From NCBI RefSeq assembly GCF_949987515.2, contig NC_082693.1, forward strand, positions 19,774,994-19,838,993: a stretch of DNA of 64,000 nucleotides, written 5' to 3'. This document shows positions 34,346-45,340 of the stretch, piece after piece; the first letter of the stretch is position 1; each line of letters opens with the position of its first letter. The translations under genes and the position numbers were made by a program. The notes below the pieces were generated by a model. The model did no database searches, was not told the DNA's origin, and worked only from the letters and a program-made list of their open reading frames with translations. This DNA comes from Delphinus delphis. Lineage: Eukaryota > Chordata > Mammalia > Artiodactyla > Delphinidae.

Positions 34346-34679
34346 AAAAAAGTGTGAAATAAAATCATGGTTACATTAAAAGAGAGGAAGGAAGGAACGG
34401 CCATGAGAGATATTTCTTACTAAGATACAAGGTTCAACCTCACTGAAGTGTTTCCTTCTCTATATTTTTCTGGCCCAAACTGAATTGACTAAACAGCACA
34501 TCAGTGAGAAGAGTAGCTTAATTTTATAAATTCTAGACATGATGTGCTTGAAAAGGAAGTTGTAAAAATTACTTCTCAGGAAATGACTCACACATACAGC
34601 CCCAGGCACAAACAATAACAGCACACTCATAAACATACACACTCCTCACCTATGGAGCTCTAAAGTTAACAAGGCATGT

Positions 34680-34850
34680 TCATATGCATTTCTTAATGAT
34701 ATCAACAGCCTTGTTGAAATAGGTATCATCATCCCCACTTTACAGTCAAGTAAACTGAAACACAGAGATGATTCCATTTTTATGGGGTCATCCAATTGTG
34801 ATATGGTGGGCTCAACTCTAGACCTTCCCAAGATACCCTCCAAAGGACCT
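34680..34850 (-). mobile_element. MIR SINE, minus strand
   Basis: The plus strand reads TAGGTATCATCATCCCCACTTTACAGTCAAGTAAACTGAAACACAGAGATG across 34720-34770, then GGGGTCATCCAATTGTGATATGGTGGGCTCAACTCTAGACC. This is the reverse complement of the MIR core with its CCTCATCTGTAAAATGGGGATAATA motif. Confidence 0.82.
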
Positions 34851-36690
34851 TTTCTAGAAAGTCTTGAATCTTCCACTTATTAAATGTATACTCTTGGCCA
34901 AGGTCAGGAAACTGCTGGGCAATGTGAAAACACTTTATATCTTTAATAATACTGGCGGTAAGCAGAAAGAAAAAGTAGAGGAAACAAAAATCCTGAATCT
35001 AGGGTTGATCACTGCAATTTTTTGATAGTAATTAAGTTAATAAAAATCCTACTGGAGTTCAAGAGCTTTTAACACATGTTCTCCAGGATGCTTTTATCAA
35101 AAGAAGTAAAATAGACCAGACGCTCTTTAGCAAACAGACCAGGTACTTCATAATCTCTAGCTAGCCCAATAATATACAAAGGTTGAGGATGCTTCCAGAT
35201 TAACTAGCTAGTGCCTATGTTTTAAAGCACACCTATCTAGATTTAGCCAAAATCACCTTCATAAATGAACAAATACAATGGCTCCTAAATAAGTTTGATA
35301 TAATGAGAAGACAAAGTTCAACTGTTGAGGACTTTTTGCCCATAATTTTTCACACCAGATTCCCCTATATGGTTACATTAATCTAAATGGCATATACAAG
35401 ACATTATCACAAAGTGGAGTTTTAAAATAGTAAAGAGAAATAGGAATAAAGAAAGTATTGAGAAACTACAAATCACTGTACCCTGCAGTTCTGAATAAGG
35501 AAAAACTATTAGCTTAGAATTCCATCAGGGCAGAGGCAGTGAGAAAATTGTCCTTTATCTTCTTGGAAAATAAACTCTCTGGCTAACTAGATTTATGTAA
35601 AGAACATATCTTGTTTTGGAAAGGAATCCTTTCCTTACTCCCTTTTTCTCTCAAGGTTATGGGTTACCTATTTTGTCCTGTCAAATCTTTAACAACAAAG
35701 GTACCTGAAGACACATTTTCAACATGTCTCTTTCAGCTTAGAAGAGATAGGAAGTCACCACCTGGTGGGTCATCCACTTCCGACAGAGAAGGGTGACCCA
35801 GATGATGGGCACTGATGCCCTCAGCCTTCTTCACTTCAGTAGGATTTGTCTGGCCTTTTTTTGGTTTGTTTCCAATGTAGGTAAATGAGCTCTGCAAATA
35901 TTAACCAGTGGCAGGCATGCTGTGGGTCTCTTCCTAATGAGGCCCTAAGGATGTGAGCCTCAGGAGCTCCTTCACTTAGTCTAAAGGCAACACCTAACAG
36001 ACTCCTAATTTCACTTAAGTGCAAAACCAGAGAAAGGTAGCCCTGGAAAGCTTTGTAAATATGAAGAAATAAGCTCAGTTCATAGCATAATCTAGTTAAT
36101 GACACTACAGAGCTTTCAGAAATGACCTAAAGCAAATGATAAAGCAAATGATTAAGAACATTCCAAACTAGCCACATGGCATTAAGATGGTCTGTTATTT
36201 TGAAGTGCCCCTTTGCAGACACATCTGCATTTATCTTAATAAACAGTAGGCTTTCTGATCCAGGTTCTGGGAGATAGCCATATGATCTTGGTGCCAGAGC
36301 TATTTGCAGATACATTAGAGAAGAGAAGATCAAACTTCAGCAATGCTCTTTTTGTCTACTCTTCACACCGCCGCATCTGGGCCTCCTCCTAAGTTAATTT
36401 CATTTTCCTGTATTTATTCTGTGCTCTATCAGTCTCTGCCTTGTAGATTCATGCCAGCATTATCTGGTTTGGGTTATAACCACCTAGAATATAAGGATTC
36501 TGTTAGTCTAAACAGCTCTAAAGAGTGTGAGTGCAGCTTGGGTCTTCAAAATATTTTTCAGATAATGATGATAAATCCCTCTAAAAATTAGTGACAGTCA
36601 AAGAAAAGGTGGAAATAATTATCTTTTCTTTAACTTCTTTTTCAGCAAAATGCTTTCTTCTATAATGTCCCCGATTTGAAAAATATAGGT
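34851..36690. other. Unique sequence
   Basis: No gene is visible. A local duplication AAGCAAATGAT lies near 36131-36152. The open frames are short and lack domains. Confidence 0.5.
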
Positions 36691-36701
36691 ATGGATATTT
36701 T

Positions 36702-36748
36702 CATCTATCTATCTATCAATCACTTCTCTCTCTCTCTCTCTCTCTCTT
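36702..36748. repeat. Compound (CTAT)n / (TC)n microsatellite
   Basis: CATCTATCTATCTATCAATC is followed by a pure TC array of about 23 bp at 36725-36747 and then TTCTCCTCTCACTG. A polypyrimidine tract of this kind may form H-DNA. Confidence 0.95.
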
Positions 36749-36749
36749 T

Positions 36750-38134
36750 CTCCTCTCACTGTACCCCAGGCAGAGAAAAGCTGCAGGAAGCCCTGGATCT
36801 GCAATTTATAAAATGACAAAAATGGCAGACATGATTCAAATCATTCATCAAGATAAAATTATTTCAATAGAGGAGAAATAATATAGTAGAAATTAAACTG
36901 TATGGTATAGGTTATTTGACTGGTTTATTACAAAAATAAACATGTATCTTTGCCCATGGAGCAACTAATCCTTGTCTACATATGGTCTCATAGAAGGACC
37001 TCTCTGAGGAAATATTCTGTAAGTTTGTACCTTTCACTCTATTTTCTTCAGTGAGTCACCTGGCACACAATATACTGTATTCTATGATACAGAATGCACT
37101 AGCTGTTACGAGACAGAAGTAATACCCATCAGTAGTAATTGCGATGATGCTTTATTTTTCAAACATACACACTTCAGCATGTATGAACTTAAAACTTTCT
37201 TCCTTAAATTACTGTCAAATGTAAACATTACAATAAGAGATGCTTTTCTTTTTAATTAAAAAAGCTCCAATATACATATATATTTTTACCTAACTTCTCA
37301 CTCCTACACATATAATATTCACTTTTGAAACCAAAATGATCATTTAACTCATTTATCAAAAAGAAAAATAGTAATGCTGTCTATTAAACTACATGCCCTA
37401 TGAAATTCTGCTAAATGGTAAATTGTAAATTAGATTCACGTGTCCCAGTTGCTAATTATTCTGGGTGTCCATGAATGGAAACAAGTGGTTAATTCACACT
37501 AAATCACTATCGATGTGCTAACTAGCAAGCCACTACTTCTTCTGTGTCTGTAAGTATTTACAACAAGAAAGTGAAAACTGGGGAAATAGATGGGAGAATA
37601 TTTAAAGGTTACTTTTCACCCGCTACCTGAATGCTTCCAACCTCAAAATGTTACTGCTTTGTCCCTCTACTTTTCTGCTTTAAATTAGTAGAAGTTGTTA
37701 GTAAAAGATAATGAATATGCCATTTTGTTCAATTCCCTTCAAAACAAGAATTATTTTCTATGACGTAATTTCAGTGTTAATTGAAAGGCACTGATGGCAA
37801 GTTGTTCTAATTATCTTACAAGAAGTTATTTTTGAAAGTCATATTTTTAAAAATCCAGAGTATAAGCAGTACAAAATAAAGTTTTTTTAAAAAAAGACTA
37901 TCTTTTAGTACAGAGGAAATTGAATATCATTTCAAATAACTTGCAAATATCCTTTCTTTTCATCATTTATTTACAAAGAGTACCCAAACATAATGACTTT
38001 CACACCCTTCAAGCGCTATTTCGAAGACCTTTTGAGTATACTCAGCTAACATTTGCATTATTTCTGTGATGTAAAATAATATGTACTATAAAATGTTATA
38101 GTATCACATGTTCCCATGACTTAACATACTCTTT
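36750..38134. other. Unique AT-rich sequence
   Basis: No gene is visible. The block 37735-37840 (TTTTCTATGACGTAATTTCAGTGTTAATTGAAAGGCACTGATGG..) is clean, repeat-free and contains a CRE-like TGACGTAA. Its role cannot be told. Confidence 0.5.
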
Positions 38135-39330
38135 GTCAATATAGCAAACATTTGTTGAGTGCCGGGTATGTACTAAATGTGGAATTATGGGCTATGGAGC
38201 TTACAAAATGAAAACATACAATTCCTGCCCTCAAAAAGCTTATTAAAAAACAGAAAAGACAACTTATTTGCAGTTACAAATCCCACAGATATATCATAAA
38301 TCATAAAAATTCCTATTTTCTTCTGGAATTACATTCCATACGATAGACTCCTGTAGATTATTAGATTTACCCATCCAGCGGATTATCATATTGCTTTCAG
38401 AAATTCAGTGTACTCATTTTTACTGCCTTGGTTCTAATGGATCAAAACAGCTGTAAGTAGAAGCGTGTGTGCCACTTCTTTTGCACAGTTTTTGATTTAC
38501 AAACAAATACAAGATAACTGTATCTCTTAAAGTAATGAAGGAGCACACTGGAGAACTAGGGCATTCCAGGCCGACAGAAACACACAGGAAAATATGTGTA
38601 GGTTATTATGGGTGAAGTCTGGGCGAGCCCAGGGTAGAGAAGAAGAAAGGAAGGAGAAAAATAGAAAAAATGGGTGGTTAGAGGTAATAGTTAAAGGGTG
38701 TAAATAAGTGTCTAACCAAGGAAAACTTTTGAAGCCATGCTGGGTTTAGATTTAATCTAAAAATTAAGGAAAGCCATCAAATGATTTTATGGAAAGCAGA
38801 TATATTATACATGATCTGATGAACGTGTAGAGGATGTTTTCAGAGAACAGTAGGACCAAAGGCACAGAGACATTTAAGGAGATATTACAATAATGCAAGA
38901 AAAAATTATGAAATGAACTGGGGCAGTGGGAGTAGAGATCAAGAGGAGGGGCTGGGCTGACTAGAAACTTAGGAAAAGAACTGAAAAGATCTGATGATAC
39001 TGTTTGTGGGGAAAGGGTGGTGAGCTGGGAATGATAAGCAGGCTTTGGCTTGAGTGTCACTTGTAAGTAAGATATGGAATATTCAAGAAGAGGAGTAACT
39101 TTTTTACTCGCTTCTTTGTGAAAGAGGGAAAAGGTAGTATATAATAATGAATCACCTGGGACATGTCACTTGAGTTGTCTGTGAGATATTCAAGTGAAGA
39201 TGACCAGGGGCCAATGGATATACAGGCTTACCGTTCAAAAGAAGTGGAAATATAAATGTTTGTCATTAGCATACAAGTTGGTAAATGAAATCTTGAATGT
39301 GAATGCGATTCTCAGTAAGTACAGAACAAC
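38135..39330 (-). mobile_element. Long L2 LINE remnant, minus strand
   Basis: L2 in reverse over about 1.2 kb. The tail is CAAACATTTGTTGAGTGCCGGGTATGTACTAA (38147) with CCCTCAAAAAGCTTATTAAAAAACAG (38228). The mid part is GGGCATTCCAGGCCGACAGAAACACACAGG (38560), CAAATGATTTTATGGAAAG..ATCTGATGAACG, and GATATTACAATAATGCAAG (38880). The inner part is GTCTGTGAGATATTCAAGTGAAGATG (39177) and TCATTAGCATACAAGTTGGTAAATG (39262). The decay is patchy between 38280 and 38520. Confidence 0.68.
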
Positions 39331-39401
39331 ACAAGAAACAGTAAAGGAGAGAGCATTAATACAATTGTAGCTCTCCTAATTTCTTAAGCCTTACACTAAC
39401 A

Positions 39402-39647
39402 ATTACCTAAATGTTTTTTTGTTTGTTTGTTTGTTTGTTTTTGCGATACACGGGCCTCTCACTGTTGTGGCCTCTCCCGCTGCGGAGCACAGGCTCCGGA
39501 CGCGCAGGCTCAGCGGCCGTGGCTCACGGGCCCAGCCGCTCTGCGGCATGTGGGATCTTCCCAGACTAGGGCAGGAACCCATGTCCCCTGCATCGGCAGG
39601 CGGACTCCAAACCACTGCGCCACCAGGGAAGCCCAGATTACCTAAAT
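39402..39647 (-). mobile_element. CHR-2-type SINE, minus strand, with (GTTT)n tail
   Basis: The SINE is at 39413-39636 between two copies of ATTACCTAAAT (39402-39412 and 39637-39647). On the plus strand the tail reads GTTTGTTTGTTTGTTTGTTT. The original poly-A has therefore become an (AAAC)n array on the element's own strand. The body and the terminal CGCCACCAGGGAAGCCC are intact. Open frames over it encode the peptides shared by all CHR-2 copies. Confidence 0.97.
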
Positions 39648-40540
39648 TTTGATGAGTAATTAATGCACTTCGCTCCTGTCACCATTACCTATACTAACTC
39701 TTCTTTCTCATTACTATTTGACAGTGATTTAAAAATATTTCTGCTTCTTTTAACTCCGTTCTATTAATTTTCACTTAAAATGATGCTTTGAAGACATCCA
39801 TAGTTACACAGTTAATTAATTTTAATCAACATGTATTGTCTGCCTGAACTTCATTTACTCATTCACCTTTTTGTAAACATTAGATGATTTCTACTTTTTT
39901 ACTCCTAAAAACAATGTTACAATGAATGCCCTTTAACTCAGACAACGGAAGTGCTTTATGAGAAGACTTTAACTTGGAACTGGAATGGCTGGGTTCTTAG
40001 GTGGACCCATCCTTTTGATTTCAGGAGATGGTAAATGAGGCAGTGGGTTAGTAAGTGAGTACAAATGAGGAAAATATGCTAATGAAGAAAATAATATATA
40101 TAGAAATATGCTTAAGCTGCAAAATGTTATTCAGTTGCTAGTTATTATGAACATTTTGTTCTTTCTTTCTAAGCTAACTTTGTTTTATTCAGTTCTTCTC
40201 CATGGAATATAAGGACCCAAAAAATAACTACTACTTCCCTAATGATGGTCTATCTTCTACCTTTGGAAGGTAACCATAGTTGTATGGTAAAAGGGAAAGA
40301 AAGGAAATCATGGTGAAATAAATTTGGGATTGGATCCATAATATGGTTCTTGCAGTACTGAAATGCATATTAAGTATTTTTAAAGCTGTAAGAATTGTTA
40401 TTTCTGTGTTTACCCCAGTGTTTGGCAAACTTATTTTACTCAGGAACATCTTCCAAACACACCTATGAACAATTTACAGAACTCCTGGCCTGTGGAACAG
40501 GTTGGAAGAGATAAGCTTAACTCGGTGCTCACTGTTGGGC
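39648..40540. other. Unique sequence
   Basis: No gene is visible. 39790-39930 (AATCAACATGTATTGTCTGCC..TTTACTCATTCACCTTTTTGTAAAC) may be an old L1-type fragment but is not clear enough to list. Confidence 0.45.
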
Positions 40541-40552
40541 TGATAAAACCTT

Positions 40553-40640
40553 CAGAAGCGGCACTGTGATTCCTGCAGGCCGCTCGGGACTTGCCCGCGA
40601 GGAATACGATGTTGACTTCCTCCTCTCGCTATTTCCCTGA
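40553..40640. other. Isolated CpG-dense patch
   Basis: Seven CpGs occur within about 75 bp (GAAGCGGC, GGCCGCTCGGGAC, GCCCGCGAGG, ATACGATG, CTCTCGCT). The surroundings are AT-rich and CpG-poor, and no CHR SINE accounts for it. It is far too small for a CpG island by usual criteria. No open frame or core promoter motif accompanies it. Confidence 0.5.
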
Positions 40641-40849
40641 TCCTGCACCACATTCTGGGACTTCTGGTTCAGAATATATTCCACAGAAAATCCATCTTTT
40701 GTATATCAAAGTGCTAAATCCTAGGTGGATCTGTAGGAGGTACACATTTTCTCTGTTTTACTAAAAATAGCAACTTGTTATTCTAAATAATATTTACTTT
40801 GTATCTGACCAGCTCCAGCTCCTGAGATCTTTACTTATTTAACAAACGT

Positions 40850-41040
40850 GATGTAGTGCTTACTATGTGTCAGGCACTATTTTCTAAGTGCTTTACCAAT
40901 ATAAATTCACTTAAACCCCCCGAAAGACTCTACGAAAGACTCTACGGGGAAGGCGCCCTATTCTTAGTTTGTAGAAGGGCAAACGGATGCTCAGAGAGAC
41001 GAAGGGAAGCCGTGGAGCCGGGGTTGAAAACCTGGCAGCC
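40850..41040 (-). mobile_element. MIR-type SINE, minus strand, with 12-bp tandem duplication
   Basis: In reverse it reads TAGTGCTTACTATGTGTCAGGCACTATTTTCTAAGTGCTTTACCAATATAAATTCACTTAA, then TATTCTTAGTTTGTAGAAGGGCAAACGGATGCTCAGAGAGACGAAGGGAAGCCGTGGAGCCGGGGTTGAAAACCTGG. Both follow the MIR complement (some of the left end may be L2-derived). CGAAAGACTCTA is perfectly duplicated at 40921-40932 and 40933-40944. The 106-codon frame over this region is a shadow. Confidence 0.78.
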
Positions 41041-41184
41041 CCTGTCTCCTCCATGTTCCCACCTGCCATCTGCCTCTCAGGCAAAGCACCTGACTGCCAT
41101 CGCTTTGAAAAAAAGGATATTGCTTGTACTGGCATCACCTCATGTCTGTTTTCTGGCATTGTTATGTATTGTTTAAAATACACA

Positions 41185-41372
41185 TTATATTATTATACAT
41201 ATATAAATATATATTATTTAAAATATATATCCCAATGTGCATATACACTTATACATTTTATACATTGTAGATGTATGTTATATATATATTTGTATATTAT
41301 TTGTATATTTTACTATACATTATAGATATATTTTATATCTAAATCTACGTCGATATAGATATAGATTTAAGA
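41185..41372. repeat. AT-rich low-complexity block with palindromes
   Basis: TATATA-type text throughout. It contains a perfect inverted repeat TAGATATA/TATATCTA with a 3-nt loop (41323-41341) and a second with arms TAAATCTA and TAGATTTA (41340-41347 and 41362-41369). Such blocks extrude cruciforms easily and are often fragile or variable. Confidence 0.85.
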
Positions 41373-42390
41373 CATAAGGTAGTTGACCTGACAAGAATAA
41401 TTGATTCTGAACTCTTAGAATTAAACTGTCCCTCTGTGGTGAGACTTTAGATTGATTCAGAATTGTACTAACCTAATCACTGCTACTCTTTATTTTTTTA
41501 CTGTAGAAATTCAAAACAAAGCTAGGTTTTATTACGCTTTTCCCCTACAAAATGTGTGTTGTTGCCATTTACAAACCATTTGGTACTATTCTTATCATCG
41601 AGGTTTATTTGCTTTTTTTAATACATTGCATTCTTTTACTTTTAAAAAATTCAATAAAAATAATTGCAAGGAAGTGGGGAAAAAGATCAACGACCTGTAA
41701 TTTATATTTCAATAGAGATACTAAAATAAGCTGCTTTTATTTTTGATTTATTTTAGAGGATGGTTTTTAAAGCCTTCTTTTGACAGCTCCTCCAACCCTA
41801 TACTAAAACAGGAACTGCTTGGAAAAAATCTCACTCTCCCAAAGTATCAATAAAATGAGCAGGAAAAATTAGCTCCACAGCAGGCCACTTTAATGAGCAC
41901 AGAAGCAAATCGGACAAGGCAGATAATACAATGCCTTTTGGAATATAATAGAGAATAGAATTAGCAAGTATAAAAGAAGTCCCATTGTGTGTAAATCAAA
42001 CGCTCAGGGTGGTAGGGAAATCTTATATACCTATGAAAAGATGGGCAGGTGCGCACGTGCCTACAGATACTAGGGACTCAGTCTTGTGTACGTATTTACG
42101 TATATGGATTCAAATGCGTCCGTATGTATTATTCTATGCAGAGCCTAGTATGTATCACTGTTGTAAATAACAGCAAATAAACATTATTACTACAACCTGA
42201 ATTTCCATGAAAACAAAGAGTATGTGCAGCTTTTGAATGTAATGTAACATTTCCCATGTAGACAAATTAACTTATTTCCTAACGTGAAACTGAACTTTAG
42301 AGGAGAAAGAAGTGATTCTTATAATGAACAGTAACAACCACACAAAAATTAAGGATCCTTCCAAAATAAAAAGTCCTCAGGTACATAAAA
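41373..42390. other. Unique sequence; 41750-41960 possibly constrained
   Basis: No gene is visible. The block 41750-41960 is clean and motif-rich (GGCCACTTTAATGAGC at 41883, GGCAGATAATACAATGCC at 41918, AAAAATTAGCTCC at 41864). It might be an enhancer-type element. This is impression only. Confidence 0.4.
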
Positions 42391-42555
42391 GTCATTTTTA
42401 TTTGTTTGTTCATTGAGACTGATTGATTTAGGCCACACTGCTTGGCTTGCAGGATCTTAGTTCCTCGACCAGGGATTGAACCCAGGCCCTGGCAATGAAA
42501 GAGCCGAGTCCTAACCACTGGACTGCCAGGGAATTCCCTAGAGGTCATTTTTATT
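42391..42555 (-). mobile_element. CHR-1-type SINE, minus strand, 12-bp TSD
   Basis: The SINE is at about 42403-42543 between copies of GTCATTTTTATT (42391-42402 and 42544-42555). In reverse it reads GGCCACACTGCTTGGCTTGCAGGATCTTAG, CGACCAGGGATTGAACCCAGG (B-box complement, one substitution), and CTAACCACTGGACTGCCAGGGAATTCCC (head complement). Confidence 0.95.
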
Positions 42556-43039
42556 ATGATATGAGGTTCCCAATGTTTGCTACACTCTTGCATAAAAAAA
42601 TAAGGTCCTGACTTATAAAACGTATTATTTTTAAAAGTATACACTGAAAGAGACATCTTATAGAAAACTTCATGAGATTTCTTTTTTTAAGTCTCAAAAA
42701 AACTTTGCTTCAAATACATATTGTCAGAAATCATCATCAACTCTAAGGCAGACCATAAAGACTCTGAGTTATCTTGTGTCTTTAACAATTTAAGCTTTTA
42801 TAGTCAATTCTTACTCAAAAGCAGTTCCTCAGAAATAGTTTTTAATAAGTGATATTTTTAAATAAACACATTATACACAATAGTGTTACTTGTATATTGT
42901 CTTCACAGTGTTTCCATCTTGCCACGCCATGCATTTGATGCTGATATAAAGAGAGCATTCATTTGTTCATTCCACATTTATTTTACATCTACTACATGTC
43001 TTCAACTAAGCTAAAGAGAGACAAGAAGTGAGAAATACT
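42556..43039. other. Unique sequence
   Basis: No gene is visible. The segment TTTGTTCATTCCACATTTATTTTACATCTACTACATG (42962-42998) resembles an L2/MIR end in reverse but is too short to assign. Confidence 0.45.
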
Positions 43040-43140
43040 AGAAGTATAGGACTCTGGAGTTAGAAAGACCTAGACTAGAGTGCCAGATGTGATACTGCAT
43101 AACCGTAGCCTTGGGCAAATGATTCCCCTCAAGGACTTTG
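43040..43140 (+). mobile_element. MIR fragment, sense
   Basis: Reads GTATAGGACTCTGGAGTTAGAAAGACCTAGACTAGAGTGCCAGATGTGATACTGC, then GTAGCCTTGGGCAAATGATTCCCCTCAAGG. This is the MIR 5' half. Confidence 0.8.
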
Positions 43141-43635
43141 GGGGTCTTACAGCTCTCTGTCTATATAACTGTCACTATAGGTATAAAGCAAGCCATAGAT
43201 GTGACTGACCTAAGCCACTCTCACTCCCACAGTCCCACGGCTGCTCAAATTCATACATATCCAGCTGTCTGGAAAGCAGATAGACTGTGCCCATCAGGTG
43301 TATATTTGCCTGAACCACAAACGGGATCCTGGGAGAAAATGAGAACAGAGGCTCATAAACTCAGTCTAAGGACAATGAGTTAGTTTCAGAGGAGAGTGGC
43401 ACTTTTAAGTACAGCAGGTTACATGGCTTAAGATTGTTTTCTGAGCCCACAATTTCTCTCAGGGGCTCAGGTCAGAGTCCTGGGGAAAGAAAAAGACAAA
43501 TACGAAATAAAAGGGCTGTTTCACAAAATTCATGGGGAACACTGAAAACACAAGGCAGCTGTCCTTTGCAGCCCATGAAACAGCAGGCAGCTCCAGTGCA
43601 AGAATAGGGAACTTGTGCCCTATTGCAAGGAGATC
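43141..43635. other. Unique sequence
   Basis: No assignable repeat is visible. It forms the left flank of the motif cluster described next. The text is slightly GC-richer than average. Confidence 0.45.
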
Positions 43636-43800
43636 ATAGGGTGGAAGGTGACGTTTCTGCTGTAGTCAGAGCAAAAGAGGAGAAATGGCGCAAACACCGC
43701 ACATGGCTAAGCGCCATATTTGGGAGCACGTGTGAGACGTTCTCAGCTAGGAAGAAGCTAGAAGAAATGGCGGGATTCACTCTGCTTTTCCAGGTAAGGA
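43636..43800 (+). promoter_or_regulatory. Motif cluster ending in a splice-donor match: candidate promoter and first exon
   Basis: Within 160 bp there are a CRE half-site TGACGT (43649-43654), an E2F-type GGCGCAAA (43687-43694), a perfect CArG box CCATATTTGG (43714-43723), an E-box CACGTG (43727-43732) and two YY1-like GAAATGGCG words (43682-43690 and 43764-43772). Seven CpGs are kept. An ATG at 43767 opens nine codons (M-A-G-F-T-L-L-F-Q) that end exactly at CAG|GTAAGG (43791-43799), a near-consensus donor. T20 follows at 43806-43825. The arrangement resembles a YY1-type initiator exon, but no downstream exon was recognised. An unknown repeat or chance clustering remains possible. Confidence 0.33.
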
Positions 43801-43805
43801 AAATC

Positions 43806-43825
43806 TTTTTTTTTTTTTTTTTTTT
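43806..43825. repeat. T20 homopolymer
   Basis: Twenty consecutive T residues just after the candidate donor site. No minus-strand retrocopy body with an AATAAA signal is visible to its right, so it is not obviously a poly-A tail. Confidence 0.95.
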
Positions 43826-44609
43826 AACCCTCAGATGTACATAGTGATAGGAGACATAGACTTAAAGCTTGTTCTTGATACCTCTGTCATGTGTAGTTTT
43901 TCTCAGCCCACAACAAACCCCATCTCCCCACACATGTACACATGTATTGAACGTAAGCAGTACAATTTGAAAATCAATGAAGATTTATACTACTTTAGCA
44001 AAAAGATTTATACTACTTCGTTTGTGTTTAAACAAAATATCTCTATGAGTTTTTGCATACATAAATTATCAAGTGCATTATGAATACATATGGCACAAAA
44101 TACTCTTCCCAATTATCAAAAATAATGGAATTTGGCTTCCATTCGTGAAGTTAATCTATTAGCCAAAGTGATGCTCTGCATTCAGAGGACACAGCATATT
44201 GGGATGCCACTAATGAGAGGCCTTTGCCAAGTAACCACACCTCCACCGCTTCATCTACAACCTCATATGCATTCATGTAGAATCTGGGGATAATCACCCC
44301 TCCCCCTGAACCACCATAACGAAGAAATGTGTCTTGGCAAATAGCTATCCTACTGAAGCATCATTTTCAGCTCTGTTTGGTCCAGTGGGGTTCCAGAATT
44401 CAGTGACGCTTGGTAAGTCTGGTTACTAAATTAGAGTGCCTTAGAGACAGTACAAAATTGAAACGTGATAGTTTGTTCCCCATATATTTTACCTGTAAGC
44501 TTTTTCCTCTGCCCCCAAAAGATATTTTTTTGGGGCAACTCCTAGCCCTAGTTTTACTTGTTTTTTTTTTTCTTTTATTTAGTCAGCCAATAGTTTCTAA
44601 AGATTTGAT
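43826..44609. other. Unique sequence
   Basis: No gene or clear repeat is visible. Confidence 0.45.
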
Positions 44610-45340
44610 TGGTATTTATTCAGCATTTTATTGAGTCACTGGAGAAAAACAAGTAAGGCCCAAAACTTGCCTTCAAATAGCATCTCTGGGGATACAACCA
44701 TGTAATGCACTACCACTGCATGATTAGTGTAGCCTATGTACTTATGCCCTCTGTAGTGTTCTGTGGAGGGCATACAGAGATACCCCTGACGGGCTCTGAT
44801 TGAGGGGAAAAGTCTCCATTTTTACAGAGAAAGAGGTATTGAAGTAGAGTCTTGAAGTTAGGGTTGGCATTTATGAAGTCTACTAGAGAGAAAGATAAAT
44901 CTAAGAAAAAGAAGAGAATGTGGATAGACATGGAAGGATATGAGACTATGGCATTTTGAGGAATGACAATAATTCATTATGGCTGGAGAACTGTGTGTGA
45001 GTGTGGGTGTATATGTGTGTGCCCACACCGGTGTGCAAACAGGCTTGGAGGTCGGAAATAGTAACAAATTCTAGGCCCCAAACATGCCTTGTACACTGCT
45101 CTAAGTTTGGATTTAATACATCCTGCAGAATCACAGAAGGATTTCAAGCAGAGGAGTAACATGGTAACATTTCCTTTCAGAAAGTTTCCGTTTGGAATGG
45201 GGGAAGCGAACGAGGGGAGCCAGTATGGAGAGAAGTTCACAGAAACAGGCAGCAGGCTCTCTCTTGGCAGGAAAGAGAAAAACATCTGAGGGAAAAGCAG
45301 AAAGATGCAGGAGGTGACTGTCCCTACTGTGAAGAGAATG
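44610..45340 (-). mobile_element. L2 LINE remnant, minus strand
   Basis: In reverse it reads GGTATTTATTCAGCATTTTATTGAG (44610), CCTTCAAATAGCATCTCTGG (44670), GTATTGAAGTAGAGTCTTGAAGTTAGGG (44836) and GGATTTCAAGCAGAGGAGTAACATGGTAACATTTCC (45139). The last is the AAGCAGAGGAGTGACATGATC box. A GTGTGTGAGTGTGGGTGTATATGTGTGTG run (44992-45020) sits inside. Confidence 0.65.

Noticed and set aside
43806..43825. T20 as the tail of a minus-strand retrogene
   Set aside because: No TTTATT (AATAAA complement) and no recognisable coding body to its right.
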